A stretch of 64,000 nucleotides of DNA from Theristus sp. LFF4_11 (Eukaryota > Nematoda > Chromadorea > Monhysterida > Xyalidae): assembly GCA_030248135.1 (NCBI GenBank), contig JASANC010003102.1:49509-113508 (forward strand), read 5' to 3'. The position numbers and the translations under genes are program-made. Position 1 is the first letter of the stretch; each line of letters starts with the position of its first letter. Below the pieces are notes generated by a model, which had not been told where the DNA came from, ran no database searches, and saw nothing but the letters and a program-made list of their open reading frames with translations. Positions 36,601 to 49,000 of this stretch are shown piece after piece.

Positions 36601-39600
36601 ATAAAATAGCTATGCTGCACTGAATACTGTTTCATGAATGCCGCTTGAACCTTTTTCTAAATACTATTTTGGTTCTGCATGCTCTTTCACCAGAGCAAGT
36701 CATGTTGTCATTCTACTTTTGCAGCGGCCTCCAGTCGTGTGGTTGAGTTTTCGGACGGTCTCGGCTCGGGCGGCTCCGGTCAACCGCTCGACATTCAGTT
36801 CGGCTTTCACCAAATCGACAGCACACCGCCGTCGCAGGTGCCCAGTCAACAGTCCGCTTCTGTCGGTTGGTGCCAGCTTTTTTTGACAAACTGCACTTTG
36901 CATATGCGGTCATTTTTGGCGGTTATGCAGAAATTACATGCTGAGATTGTAGACAAACTGAACTTTCTGGGAAACATTACTGCCGAATCGGTTGGCGGTA
37001 GGATTGGACGCGGGACGGGATTTTTGGTTGCAGGACGTGCACGGCACTACAAAAAAATTCGAGGAGGGACAGTGCAAAACGGGGGTCTCCGGGACGGCCC
37101 GTGCCGCAGACTCCCGTTTTGCACTATCCCTCCTCGATTTTTTTTGTAGTACCGTGCCCGTCGCCCATCCCTAGTTGGCGGTGGTTTTCTGATGCTTAAA
37201 TTGAATTTTGAAATGTTGTTTCTGTCAGCGAATGATGATTCCAGAAGAGTGAATAGGGTATTTCGCCCTTATGATTGTATCTCAATTGTCATAGTTACAC
37301 TGACGCTGACATTCTGAAAGACGGTAATTCAAATCTGATTGTAATTAAAAAATTCTTGATTGCTTGCATTACAATGGCAACTTGGCTCGAAATGCTTGCA
37401 ACCAGTAAAAAAACCAAAGTGTTGAATTAAAAATTTAGTTTTATTCACTAACCAAATTTGACGCAACAATTGATTTCAGTTCGCAGTTGCACTGAATTCA
37501 GTCGAATCCAAACCAGACCTTAGATCTAGATCTACTTTTTTTCGTTTCAAGGCGCACCGACGATCGAGAAGTTCACGGCGATCGCAGCCAGCGGCGCCGA
37601 CCAATCGCAGTCGAGCTACGCTCATTTGACAACACCGGCGAAAAACGATGTTGGTGGAACTCAGAGTTTTGCTGGCAATCAGCTGGTTGGCTCTGGCTTT
37701 TTGATTAGATTCAGTTAATGGTACTCCTATTGAAAGCCTACGTTTGTGTTCTGTTGTTTCATGTCTTTTTATTCGCTTGATCACGTTCAGTTTAGCGGGA
37801 CCCTTCACGTGTGAAAAATTGCGGTAACCAAGTTGAAATTCTATTCCGAATTATGAAAACCGGTTTTTTTTGATAGCGAACGCCAAGCAGACGTCACTTT
37901 CGCTCTGACGCGTTCGAATGAATGCGAGCAGTTTTGTTTTTTGCCACAGCAACTGAACACAATGACGGTCGGTTCATCCGGGCGCAAGCCGGCGTCGCAG
38001 CAGCAAGCGGCCGACGCAAACGCGCCGCCGTCGCAGCAGCCGGTCGTCAGTGCGGCCACGGTTTCGGCCAGCCTCAGCGGGTACCCGCAGCCGCCGCCCT
38101 CCAACGTCGTCACGTCGCAGTTGTTCCCGGTCGGTTGTCTATTGTAGTCATGGAAAAAGCCGGCTATTTTTCGAAAATTCAAACTCTTTAGTAAGAAGCA
38201 GGACGGGATAAAATGTCGAATTTTGAGCTTTTTGACAGATGCATTTCAGTAATTATCCCACCTATATAATGCGTCGATTTCGCTGTAATCTGTCTTTTTC
38301 GTATTTCCCAGTTACAGTCGCTTTTCATATTATATACAAGCTGATTGATTTGTACCGTGCATTGCTGTGCAGGCTGGACTTCGTTTTCACAGCAATGCAT
38401 GCATCACCTACTCACCAATTAATTAGCTAATTAAATGTGTTGCTTTTCAAACTGACTCACTGTCGTAAATCGCCACTCTGTTTTGCTGTTTGAAGTTTTG
38501 TTTTGAAAAGTTTTTTCGTCGTTAAAAAAATTAAAAGAATCGGTTTTTTTTTCGTTTCGCTCGCAGGTGTCAACGGCCGCATCCGGCGCCTCCGCCACGT
38601 ACAAGCAAGTGAACTCGACATCGGCGTCGCAGTCGATCAGTCTCACGCAACCACCACCGTTGCCATCGCAACAACAACAGCCACACCACCACCACCACCA
38701 ACAGCAACAGCAGCAGCAGCATTTCCAACAACAACTCCAACACCAGCAACACATGCAACAGCAACAGCAGCAGCCGGAGTTCATCGACGCCATGCAGAGG
38801 AACAGCGATCTACAGGTGGCAGAGAGAACTGGGGCTTGCCACGTGGCAGTGGGAGGGGGGCAGTTTGACTACGCGCAGAGCACAGCAAAATAGAAACAAT
38901 GCAAAATGCGAGCGCTGATGCCGCATCATGAGGGCGTGTGCCGTGCGTGCTCAGTTGGAACTTGATTAATTGTGCACACTCGCCCGACGCTTTCAAACGT
39001 GCCCAATGAAACAGAAACTGAAACAAACAACTGTTTTTCTTTTGTAATAGTTCTGTAGTAGTGTCTCAAACAACAAAAACTGTGTTGCAGTTCCATGCGT
39101 CCCTGTTGCAACAGCAGAGCACCGGTCTACCGCTGGCGACACCGAACACAGGCAAATCGGTCACCACGTCCGGTTAGAATTTTTGATTGGATTTACTTGC
39201 ACTTTTCTTGTCGGTGTTTGTTTCTCTTTTATCATATTCTGTTTTAATCGATTGTTGTTTTTTGTTGCAGCAACCACGAAAACCACGTCAGTGACGCAGC
39301 CGACGAACGTCTACAATGCCGCACAACAGATTCCGTTCAATACCGTCAATATGTACCATACTGGATATATGGTAACGCATCGCCTGGGTTTTTGATTTTT
39401 GTATAACCGCGTTTGTTTTGTGTTGTTGTTCATTGTTTCGGCGGAAAAGTTTTTTTTGTGGCACCGACAATCCGAATTGAGATGGCCTTAAATAATGATG
39501 TGCTTGCTCGATGTCAGTATCCGTCGCCAATCGCGGCCGGCCAAGATCAGCAGAGTGCCGCGTTGTTTGCGGCCCAGTTGAACGCGCTGCCCGGCAACTG

Positions 39601-42600
39601 GCAGCTGCCGCACATGATGAACAACATGGACATCACACAGGTAGGCCGTCGGAAACTGTGCGTCATCTAGTTTGATTTCGACACAGTCTTGGTTCGTCAA
39701 GTGAAACTATTAAATTATTGAAAAACGTAATGGTGATTGGTGAATAGTGGTGAATCAGAAAGAGGCTGTTTTTCCACGATCAAGACCGCTTCGGTTCAGT
39801 CTTGTCCAGTCTGTTGACTGATCTGCAAGATCTGCATCTTTCGGGTCGTCCATATTGGCGAAAAATGGTTCACAAATCTAAATCCTTTGAGAGGCCGAAA
39901 CAAAACCAAAAACCAACCAAATTATATGACGGTGTTTCTCCGCACAACCACAACGGGCTTGGTGGCCAACACCAGATGGCAGTGGGGGGAATGGCCGCGT
40001 CAGCGGTGTGCCGCTCTCACAATGCACACAGGCTCATTTCTGTTTTTCTTGCCGCTGCAGTTCTGGGCGCAGCCGCCGCAACTGCCGCCGGCCGCCGCCG
40101 GCCAACCGACCTCGGGCGCATCGCGTGTCACTGCGGATGCGACAAACTTTGCTGCTAGTCAAAATGCGATCGATTTTTATGGTGGTGCGTTTCGTTGGCC
40201 GTTTGTTGTTTTCACTGTCGACCGCACCCGACCGTGCGCTACGTTGTGTGGTGAACCGCCATGCACGAGCCGCAAGTCTCCGCCAGTGGCAAGTGCACCG
40301 CGGTTCACCGCACCACACCGTCGCGCGGCTATGCTGCGGACAGTGGTGTGAATAAATGCCGTTTGTTGCACTGTTGACGAATGTATGTAGTTCAGTGCGT
40401 TGGCTGCAGCGCATTTCACGCACCAGCGCACCTGTTCCCGTGGTATAGGGAGGCTGACCTCCTTTTGTATCGAGGGCATTACTAAGTCACCACGGGGTGC
40501 TCAACCCGTTCTATTTCGCCGCTGCCTACTCTTAAGTTATAAGCACGTGGAATTCGGTTTCTATGTTTTGTCAACTTCAAAACCATGGCGTGTAGTGAAC
40601 GACTGGCACTAGCCGCCAGATTTGCGGTGCGCACCAAACACCGCAAAACGCCCGGTCAGTCGTATCGGCACTGTCGCGCAGGCTACGATCCAAACTGAAG
40701 TGGGGTTTAGCAAATACTTTTCGTTGCTTGCAGCGACAGCCGGCGCTGGCGGTACACCGGTGTCCGGCGTCACGCCGACCGTGAGCGCGAACGACCTGAA
40801 GAACCTGATGCCCGGCCGCGGCGCTGCCGCGTTGTCGACCGTGCAGAACGATTTGAACCAGGCGCCGCCCACTGCCAATGCCGTTGGACCGCCGCCGGGA
40901 TTCAAGTCTGTCGAGATCGGTTTTTTAGAGGGGAATTCGGTTTTTTACGTTTATTGGATTTCTATTTCAAAACTGTTCTATTTGGATGAAGGTGTGGGTT
41001 TGTTTTTTTTGTGTTCTTTGGTACCACCCAGCCCACAAAGCGGAAGCAGCCGCAATCAGCGAGCACTGTGTTTCTCCAGCGCACCGCCGTCTGCGTCGAA
41101 CGCGGCAGCGGCGCAGGCAGCGCTGATGGGCGCCACGCAGCAGTACGCCGCCGCGAACACCGCCGCTGCCATGCCGCAACTGATGCAGGGCCTGCCGTTC
41201 GCGAACATGAGCGCGTTCGCGCCCAGTCTCATTGTGCGTTTGCTTTTGAATTCGCTGGCCTCGGGTGTTGTGTTTTCCCTTTTTGTGGGGGTTTCAAACC
41301 GTGCCGCACTGAAGTTTCAACATAGCCCGTATTGGGTGAGATTTTTTTTGTAGTGCAAAACAAGATTTTGCGGTGATTGTGTATCACTCGCTAGTCTACT
41401 AACAGATTAGCCAGAGTCAAATGCGCAGAAAAGTTGTACGCTCACGGAATACGGTATCTGCCGTAGTGCGTCTCGACACGATGTTGCTTGCAAGCCGGTG
41501 ATTGCGCGTTTTTGAATGGCAAACGATATGAAACTTAGCAAGTTCTGTGCCTATTTTGGTCAGATGCCCCCGGTGAGCAACGGTCAACCGACGAACATGG
41601 CCAACACGCAATTGGCGTTCTCGCAGAAACAACAACAGCCCTACTTTCAAGCACCTTGTGAGTCTTGTGAACGATTTCCGTGAACTGAATGATCCATTTG
41701 CTGCATTTGAATGAAGCGCACGCAGATCGATCAAGCAATTAGTGCGTCAGGCTGTGTTATTATTGTTCGTGCTGCGGCGACGGTCTGTTGCGGAACATGC
41801 ACCCCGTGTGACGGGTTTGGACGATGTGCAATATATCGTGCCGCGTGCACTTGCCGCCATGTTGTTGTTGTTCATTGCCGTTCACTGCTGCGAATACTAG
41901 TTTTGAAGCGACTACAACTGGCTGATTGGCTGACAGACACAACACAACTCTATGTGTCTCGCCACTTGCAGCCTTCGACGAGATGCAGTCCTCGTTGGGT
42001 GGCCACCCGAGCGCCATGCAGATGGCTGCGGCGGTCGCCGGCTCTGCCGCGACGGCCTCCGATTTCAGCAAAGCGCAAACTCAACAGCAGCAGCAGCAAC
42101 AAAACGCTCAACAACAGCAACAACAGAACAGCCACTTCAATCCGACCAGCGTCTCGTCGGCGCCGCCGCTGCCGCAGAACATGAAAAACGCAGTAATGTC
42201 GACCGATTCGACGAAACCAATGAAATTCAACCAATCCGTGGTTGGTTTGGTGTTCGCGTTTCATTTGATTGGGTGGGTGGTTTTGTTTTTCTCTACATTT
42301 TGCGGCGATCGGCGTCGTGCTTCAACAGATCCGTTTTGGTGTTACTTGTGTTGAGCTCAGGAATCGTCAGGGTTGTCGAATCGTTCGGGAAACCTTTGAG
42401 CTAACTGCTTGGGTATCTGCTGCCCAGCCAGCTACCGCAGAGTACCAGTACTTCACACAGAACAGCAGCCATTTTTACACAATTCATATTCGTTGTGGTG
42501 TTTTGTAGCATCACTATGTGTCTGCTGAAATGCCACGAGCCCGATACCAATGAATCACGTCACGTTTATGAAAGCAAAAGAACAAATCAAGAACACTCGA

Positions 42601-43611
42601 TTCAGCTAATCGACAAGCAAGCAGCGGTGCAGTTCGGCGCTGCGGGCGCCATGAGCACGCCGCCGCCGGGCCTGGGCAGCATGCCATTCGGCTTTCAAAC
42701 GGCCATGCTGTCGCCGTCGATGATGGCCACCGCGCCGCCGCCGCCGCCGCATCCGCCGCACGCAGCGCATCTGCAGAGTGCGTCCACACTGGTTTTTTGT
42801 CTCAATTTAATTAAAAATTTTTTGATTAACTAAATTGTGAGTAATTGCTTTCTGTCTGCACCCCCTCCCCCCTCTTCCATCGGTCTCAGAAACTCGGTGG
42901 CTTAGGTTGGGGTAAAGGAACGACTAAACATCCTTAGGCAGTGTCCTTGTGTCACTGGAGAGCGGGAGAGGAGCATTGTTTTTTGATGTTTGGCACTTTT
43001 GACCTCTTTTGCGTTTAGTTCTTTTGTCTGGTAAAATGTGACCTTTTTGGAGGATCGGTTTCGAAAGTTAGTTGATGCTTATTAGGCTGTTGTCTTGCAT
43101 TTTGCAGCCAGCCAATCTGTGTGCTAGTTTTTGTCTATTGGGGTCGGTCAACGCCTAGCGGTTTTGAGATGGAACTCTTATTTGGTATTCAGCGCACACT
43201 GGTTTTACGCAACAATGAACTAGCAACATTGAGAAATCACCACAGTTGAATGCTCCTATTCCATTTCAAAGGCACCCAGCAAACCAGTCTCGACTGAGCG
43301 AGCGGTGTTTGGGGACCCGTCTGACTCACGTCGGTGGGGGGGGGGTGTTAGAGACAGATTCCTGCCCTGCCCCTCAGCCAGCCCATCCCAATTAAAAAAA
43401 TTTCCTACGGCCTGCCTTGGTCAGTTTTGATGTGAGAACGCTGAAAAAATGGTGCCCGGCGCAAATGTATTTCGCGTTTTTTTTCTTCTGTTCTTCAGTG
43501 AACGACCAACGCGGCGGCGCCAACCGCTCAGCGACGAGCAACAAGCAGACGGGCGCCGGCGCGCTGCAGCAAGCCAGCTATACGCAGTACAGTTGGCCGA
43601 GCGCAAACTGA
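27649..43611 (+). CDS. ubap2l: UBAP2L / Lingerer / PQN-59 orthologue, complete
   Basis: This is a cytoplasmic RNA-binding regulator linked to stress-granule assembly and translation. Twenty-six phase-consistent exons give about 1180 residues: 27649-27705, 28050-28133, 28481-28588, 28774-28914, 29348-29480, 30325-30457, 30652-30728, 31063-31133, 34923-35138, 35347-35594, 35900-36014, 36139-36190, 36725-36865, 37552-37685, 37950-38129, 38567-38815, 39091-39172, 39271-39371, 39518-39640, 40061-40184, 40734-40905, 41080-41233, 41564-41657, 41972-42240, 42606-42777 and 43499-43611. UBA domain: residues ~25-83 (CVEAMAQVALHDCDNDVDLA). RGG region: ~150-244. The UBAP2-Lig (DUF3697) motif near 480-525 contains SSRVVEFSDG and LDIQFGF. 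Poly-Q/His tracts lie at 38690-38780 and 42085-42130, and a PPPGF motif near residue 910. Human UBAP2L is about 1087 residues. Intron 6 appears to use a GC donor; the 42606 acceptor is the least certain. A hAT copy sits in intron 8. Confidence 0.95.
31323..32854 (+). mobile_element. Internally deleted hAT transposon, copy 2, in UBAP2L intron 8
   Basis: The ends are TAGGGATGGAGCCGG / CCGGATCCATCCCTA, with a perfect 8-bp duplication CTTAGGAG at 31315-31322 and 32855-32862. It is the same deletion derivative as copy 1, without the SINE but with a C-run insertion near 31845. It is in the same orientation as the host gene. Confidence 0.95.
31890..32603 (+). pseudogene. Remnant hAT transposase C-terminal region
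   Basis: Frame-shifted fragments include VLPAVCALKQRIEQVDASGI. Continuous frame from about 32330 to 32603 reads LSTIARRYLAPLPTSVASER and MFSEARQVFVYSRSRLSTQ, the hAT C-terminal dimerisation motif, and ends ALDYPYAM. The N-terminal zinc finger and catalytic residues are missing, so the element is non-autonomous. Confidence 0.85.
33860..34071. repeat. ~50-bp direct repeat in UBAP2L intron 8
   Basis: GGTGTTGGGGTCTGGCACAC followed by ATCGTCTCTCTCCTCCTCTC and TGTTTCC occurs at about 33859-33909 and again at about 34022-34071. The copies are identical over about 48 bp. Confidence 0.85.
34761..34860. mobile_element. Palindromic MITE, family C, diverged copy
   Basis: ATTCATGAAGCAGTCTTTAG pairs with CTAAATGCTGTTCCATGACT. 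It ends about 60 bp before UBAP2L exon 9. Confidence 0.75.
36561..36648. mobile_element. Palindromic MITE, family C, diverged copy
   Basis: GAGCATTCAAGAAGCCAGAG pairs with ATACTGTTTCATGAATGCC. It lies about 75 bp upstream of UBAP2L exon 13. Confidence 0.75.
36999..37173. mobile_element. hAT-type MITE with 8-bp target duplication
   Basis: A 175-bp element begins TAGGATTGGACGCGGGACGG and ends CCGTCGCCCATCCCTA, matching the TAGGGATGG ends of the two larger hAT copies. It is flanked by GTTGGCGG at 36991-36998 and 37174-37181. An internal hairpin has arms of about 40 bp containing GAGGAGGGACAGTGCAAAAC and its complement. It is in UBAP2L intron 13. Confidence 0.9.
40221..40350. repeat. Foldback repeat related to the CCGTCGCACGG family (family D)
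   Basis: Inverted segments around CGACCGCACCCGACCGTGCG and CACCACACCGTCGCGCGGCT flank a GC-rich centre. Similar ends occur at 46962-47072 and 54492-54624, and looser ones near 13130-13230, 19510-19700 and 41776-41860. Confidence 0.5.
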
Positions 43612-46066
43612 CACCGGCGCAAATGTGCGCTGATGGTTGTTTTTGTTGGAGAAGGTGGATTTTTTTCAGTTTGCCGCTTTTTTTGTTTGTAGGTTATTCT
43701 CGACAAGATCAAGATCGGCGGTTGTTGTTGTTGTATTTTTTCCTGCGCTGTGTTTATTTGGACACACTTTTTGAGTTTTTTTCAGTTTTTCAGTTTTTTC
43801 GGAGTTTTTTTTGCCCGGCTAGCTGGCCTGCCTGCCCAAATGTTTCGGGATTGTGACTTTTTCCAACGGTGATTTTTTTGGAGAGATTGAGAACACTTGA
43901 GTTTTGTTTTCTCGATTCAAGCAATTGAAAGTGGAATGGACAGTTGTAAGTGCGGCTCATCTTGTATACGGTAAAACCGTGATTCATGCATGCGAAGCGT
44001 ATATTCGTATCGGGACAAATTTGCTCGAATTTTTTGGTTGTTGTTGTTTTCAGTTGATTCTTGATTGAAAAACCGCAGTAATTGTCGAACCTAAGAAACA
44101 TGGTTAGAGTTTGTGTTTTTTCAAGTGAGCGATTTCTTGTCTACTCCCGTTCCATTTTGGAAGATTGAGGAAAATGAGAACGTTTTTTCTTCTGTCTGCC
44201 CGTTTGTACAGTTTTTTGTGTGTTTTCCGTTTCGTTTCTTACTGAGCTAGTATTTTTTTATATTGTCTTTTCTCTGTTGTTGTTGTGCTCGTAGAATTTG
44301 TCAAACGGTGGATTTTCTTAAATACCTGCAATCTTACATGATGCTTTGTAAAATAATTTCTCGAAGACATACATCATTTTTCAGTTTGCGTTCTGTTTCT
44401 TTTTGCTGTAAAAATCTCCACAAACCAGCACTATATTCTTGTCGTTTTTCTGTGGTTTGTTTGTGTTCACACATGTTGTTTCTTTTTTTTGGTTTTACGG
44501 CGCACATCAGTCCACTTGAAATAGTAGTTGACGAAACTGGTTTTTCTGTTTGAGATTTCGATGTCTGGTGGGTGAAGACAGTTGTTTTCGGTTGTTGGTT
44601 GCCTGTTTAGTTCTGTCGGTCACACGGAATGGATTTTGGCGTTTTGTTGAGCTGGGCAAATCGATGATGAATTTATCCAACGTTCCCAAGATCAGGTGGT
44701 CAAAAAAAGGAATGTTGACTTAAGGTCGCGATAAACTGATCGGTTAAAATGAGGTTTTGTTAAAATGTTTCTGTTGTTTTTTTTAGTTTTCAAATCAGTC
44801 AATCCAGCTATGATAGCCGAAACTGTGTGCGTGTGTGTGCGTGTTGTTTGTTGGTTGCCATGATTGTTTTGTAGACAACATGCCACACAAGTTTTTTTGT
44901 GATCCGTTAGTTCCAAGGGTGAATGAAAATATGAGAAGTCTATTTTGTTTTTGCAGTTTATCAATATACTATTCGAAAGAGAGAACTGTCGCGGAGATTG
45001 TGGAAATCTTGAAAATAGTGGAACTTGATAGTTTTCAAGAAAACAATAATACCACATGGTTTGTGTCGCCAATTGAATTCGTCGTATTTTACGGATTTTC
45101 AGTCGAACTGTGAATGATGTGCAACCCGTTGATTGGCTGATTTTGAATCGAGCACACACTGGTTGGTCTTCTCACCTACCACCAGCGTCGATGCAGCCAA
45201 TCAGCGTGCCAGGTTCAACATTTTGAATTCTGCCAATTTGCATAGTTTCTTTACAGTTTTGACTGTATTGTGCGCTAAGCATTTCCAGCAAATTATCCAT
45301 TTTTTTGGTTAGCTTAAGAACAAAAAAGCAAGCGTTGTGTTGTGACGCGAATAAAAGCAAGCTTACGGATGTTTTCTGAGTGTTTTTGTGTCTAAAAAAC
45401 ACTTCGGACTCGAAAAGCAAAACTACTTCTGTACCCTTTTGGTCTGGGTTTTTTTGTTTTGTTTTGGTTTTGGTTTTTTTCTGTCGCTCTTGCTGAAAAT
45501 AAAATATTAGCTGCAATCTTTTTTGCTCCCACCACCATTTTGTGTGTGTGCATCGTTTTGTTTGTTTGTGTTTTTTTGTAAGATTTTCTGATTTGTGTGA
45601 TGAGCTACTCTCTCTGTTATGTTTTCGTGTTTTTTGTTCTGTATTCATTCATATTGTATTCAAGTTTTAGTCCACGCGCGGTTTTTTTGCTCCGGAGTTG
45701 AAGTTTTCTTGTGTGTATCTACGTTTTTCTATTTTCTGCGACATACGTTGCGTTTTTTGTGGTTGAATGTTTTGAAGTTCTTTTTTGTTTCGTTTTTTCT
45801 CTCGGTTTTCGTTTTGCTATTCCCAGTTCACTGTGTTTTGTTTCTTATTGTGTGCGATTAAAAACAAAATATTGTTTTTTAATGTCAGATTTTGAAATAA
45901 TGCATAAACTTTTAGTTGTTCAACCGTGTTGGTTGGTTGGGTGGTTGGTATTCGGGAACGTTGACCTTTACTTGGCGTTCGGTTGAATATTTCTGTGAAA
46001 ACAAAGCAAAGGGATGATGCTTGAACAAACGACAAATGCTCAAATTAGCACACAGCTGCATTTCCC
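43612..46066. other. UBAP2L 3' UTR and intergenic DNA
   Basis: T-rich sequence on the plus strand follows the UBAP2L stop. Short ORFs here are low-complexity F/C/V-rich translations and none resembles a protein family. A family-B MITE lies at 45106-45258. Confidence 0.6.
45106..45258. mobile_element. Family B MITE copy
   Basis: It starts CAGTCGAACTGTGA and ends ACAGTTTTGACTGTA, with GTTGATTGGCTGATTTTGAA and GCCAATCAGCGTGCC inside. It matches 5665-5822 in reverse orientation. Confidence 0.65.
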
Positions 46067-49000
46067 ATGGCAAAAGCTCTCGCAAACAAAGTGGCCGTCG
46101 TCACTGGCTCAACGAATGGGTTGGTTGGAGTTTGAGTGGTCGCAAAATGAACAATGTTTTGCGTTAGCCACGAATTTTTTGTACGATATGGCTGATTAAA
46201 CATGGCAGCTGCTCTCCGGGCGCAAGGAACGCGCGAATTTTAAATTGAAAAAATGTTCTCAGAAACCCAAATGTGTGTTGTATTTCTTAAATTTGTGATA
46301 CGGTAGTGTCTATTGCACACTGGATTGGCGAATATCTTGGCATTTGTGAGAAAGGCAACTCCTAGTCTGCGACTGATCTCGCCTTGATTGAGAAGACAGA
46401 CTGCCTTATTTATTCGTTCATACTGTAGGGTTATTAGAAGATGAACCTTCAGCGCCTTTGCGAGACGTAGTTAATCTGAATTATTTCCACGGCCACCGGA
46501 GTGTGGGCACTTTCGAATTTTAGGAATACTCCTCGGGAAATGTGCTTAAAATAAGAAACTGAATTGTCTGTTTGCATCATCATACCTGTGCCAAGATGCG
46601 GTCAATAATCCGCACCACGCTAACCTCGCACCGTCGCACGGGTATGGTTTGCATCGATTAAGCCGACCTGGCCAACCAATTGTCGCTAACATTTTGAATC
46701 AGTCCACCACCGTCGACTGTATTCACTGCACGCCTACGTTAAGCCTGATCCTAGTTTACTGTATCCAGTATTGGTTTCGCAATAGCGAAACGCTTGTCGA
46801 ACGACGGCGCCAAAGTGTTGATCAGCAGTCGAAAAGCGGACAACGTCTCGCAAGCGGTCAGCAAACTGAAGACACTCGGCTTCAATGACGTTTCGGGGGT
46901 CACGTGTCACGTTGGCAAGGAACGGGACCGAGTGAAACTGATTGACACGGTGAGTGACCGCGGCATACCCGTGCGACGGTTGTGTGGTGTACCATGGTGC
47001 GCATTACCGCAATTCCTCGTTATGCGTGCGCGCACCGCACGGTTCACCACCACACCGACGCACGGGTACGGTGGGGAGAAACGCTCGCTGTACGAGGGAA
47101 TATGAATTTTTTCGGAGTTCCAATTTGCCTCGCGCATAAAAAAGAAAACTGTGTCACACTAGACGCGGGGAATTAATTGCTGAAGTGACCCTGGCTGGTC
47201 CCTGAATTTTGAATTGCCTCTTCGCAATTGAGCATGGACTAATTTTCTTTTATTGTCGCTGAACCAAACAAACCACCAGTGGTTTTGCGATGCGACGTCC
47301 TTTGATTGGCTACATCGTGTCAAGTCGACGACGCGTTCACGAGTCACATCGACGCTACCCGAGTCAATTCAGTGCTCAGGCAATTCAATTGGAATTCCAC
47401 ACCAATCGGCAAATTTACAACAGTAAAAACTAGAAAATTTCGAAACGAAAAAAGCAAGCATTTTTGCAGGCTGTCTCGCAGTTTGGCCGTTTGGACATTC
47501 TCGTGAACAACGCAGGCATCAATCCAGTGATGGGCGATTTACTTGATGTAACGTTTGTGAAGTCTGTGTGTGAAGACCGTCCACGTTATGTGCAGCCATG
47601 TTTTTGTTCAATCTAATGTTTCACAGTCACCAAGTGAACGCAAATGTAAAGCTGTGTGTCAAATTGGTTACAGTGTCCAAAAAAAATTAAGCGGCCTTCG
47701 TGAAGCAAGTATTTAGTGACCGCGTAGCTACACGTCACTAAATACTGCTTGCTTCATGAATGCCGCTTTAGAATCTGGCTCGCTGGGCTGCATTGCACTA
47801 AGGCTCGAGTGAGACTTCGTTCTGGGGGTATTTTTGGGCTTTTTATTCTGCGACTCAATGCGTCTGGCAGACATTGAAAGGAAACTATTTTCAAACTTAA
47901 TGTGGCAATTCAAAATAATCTAATTGACCCGGCCTTATTAAGGGGACTCTGATCACTTTGCCGATTTTGAATTCTTGTACCGTGTACCTGTCTATGCGCG
48001 CATTGAGTCTCTTACCAGCTTTTACGCTGGTCGCACTGGTAAGTGAGTCCAATTCGACAGCAGCCAAACAGCGAGTTGCACATAATTTTTGGTGTTACTT
48101 TTTGTGCCGGTGTGTTTGTTTGTGACTGTGTAACTATGAAAAATCACGTGTGACATAAGAGTGTTCGGTCTTCATACCAGAAATTCATCAACATCTTTGA
48201 GTCTGTTAATTTTAAGTGAACTCCTGATGGTGTAGCGCTTATGAATTTCAGCACGTACGCCTGTACCTAGGTGTGGTTTGTCTCTGGCACAACCACCATG
48301 GTGGCCATAAGCTTTCACTGTTTGGAGCTAATTAATGCTGATGTATCAATTTCGACCAGATAAGCTGATCGGCTAAATTGGCATGATACAGCGAATCAGC
48401 ATGTCAATGAGAATATTTTTCACGTTTTTTTCTCAGGTGGGAGCATCCACGTGGGACAAATTGATGGACGTGAATGTGAAAGCGGGTTTCGAGCTGTCTA
48501 AATTGGCAGTGCCACATTTGGAGCGCACTGGGGCTGGTAGCATTGTTTTTGTGTCGTCCATCACTGGGTACACGCCATTTCCAGTTGGTGGTGGTATTTG
48601 GTATTTGGCAGAATTGTAATATTGAAAAAAAAGAAAAAGAAAAAAGTTTTACACGATGGTATGGGATAAAAAAACCAATGAGAAGACAATGACAAAAGGT
48701 CACGCTGCTCGCTCCTGAATTGACAGCTGATTGGACACAAACATGTGTTTCAGATAGTTTCAGGATAATTTTAGAATACTGTCGAACCCTTAGGTATAGG
48801 TTATCAGCTGATTAACTGGTGATCACGTGATACATGCTTTGATGCATACACGTGATCACGTGATCATGTGCTCGCATTTCTGTGGAGGTGGAGTCTGTCC
48901 TGCACAGAAAGCATACGTCACGTGATCACCAACCTAATTTAGCGTTCGACTGTGAGTGTCCATCCGTTTTTTTACCACCACAAAACCCCTAAATGTTCAA

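Noticed and set aside
38431..38793. Cysteine/tryptophan-rich minus-strand open frame
   Set aside because: It is the antisense of the CAG/CAA/CAC poly-Q/His exon of UBAP2L; low complexity, no independent support.
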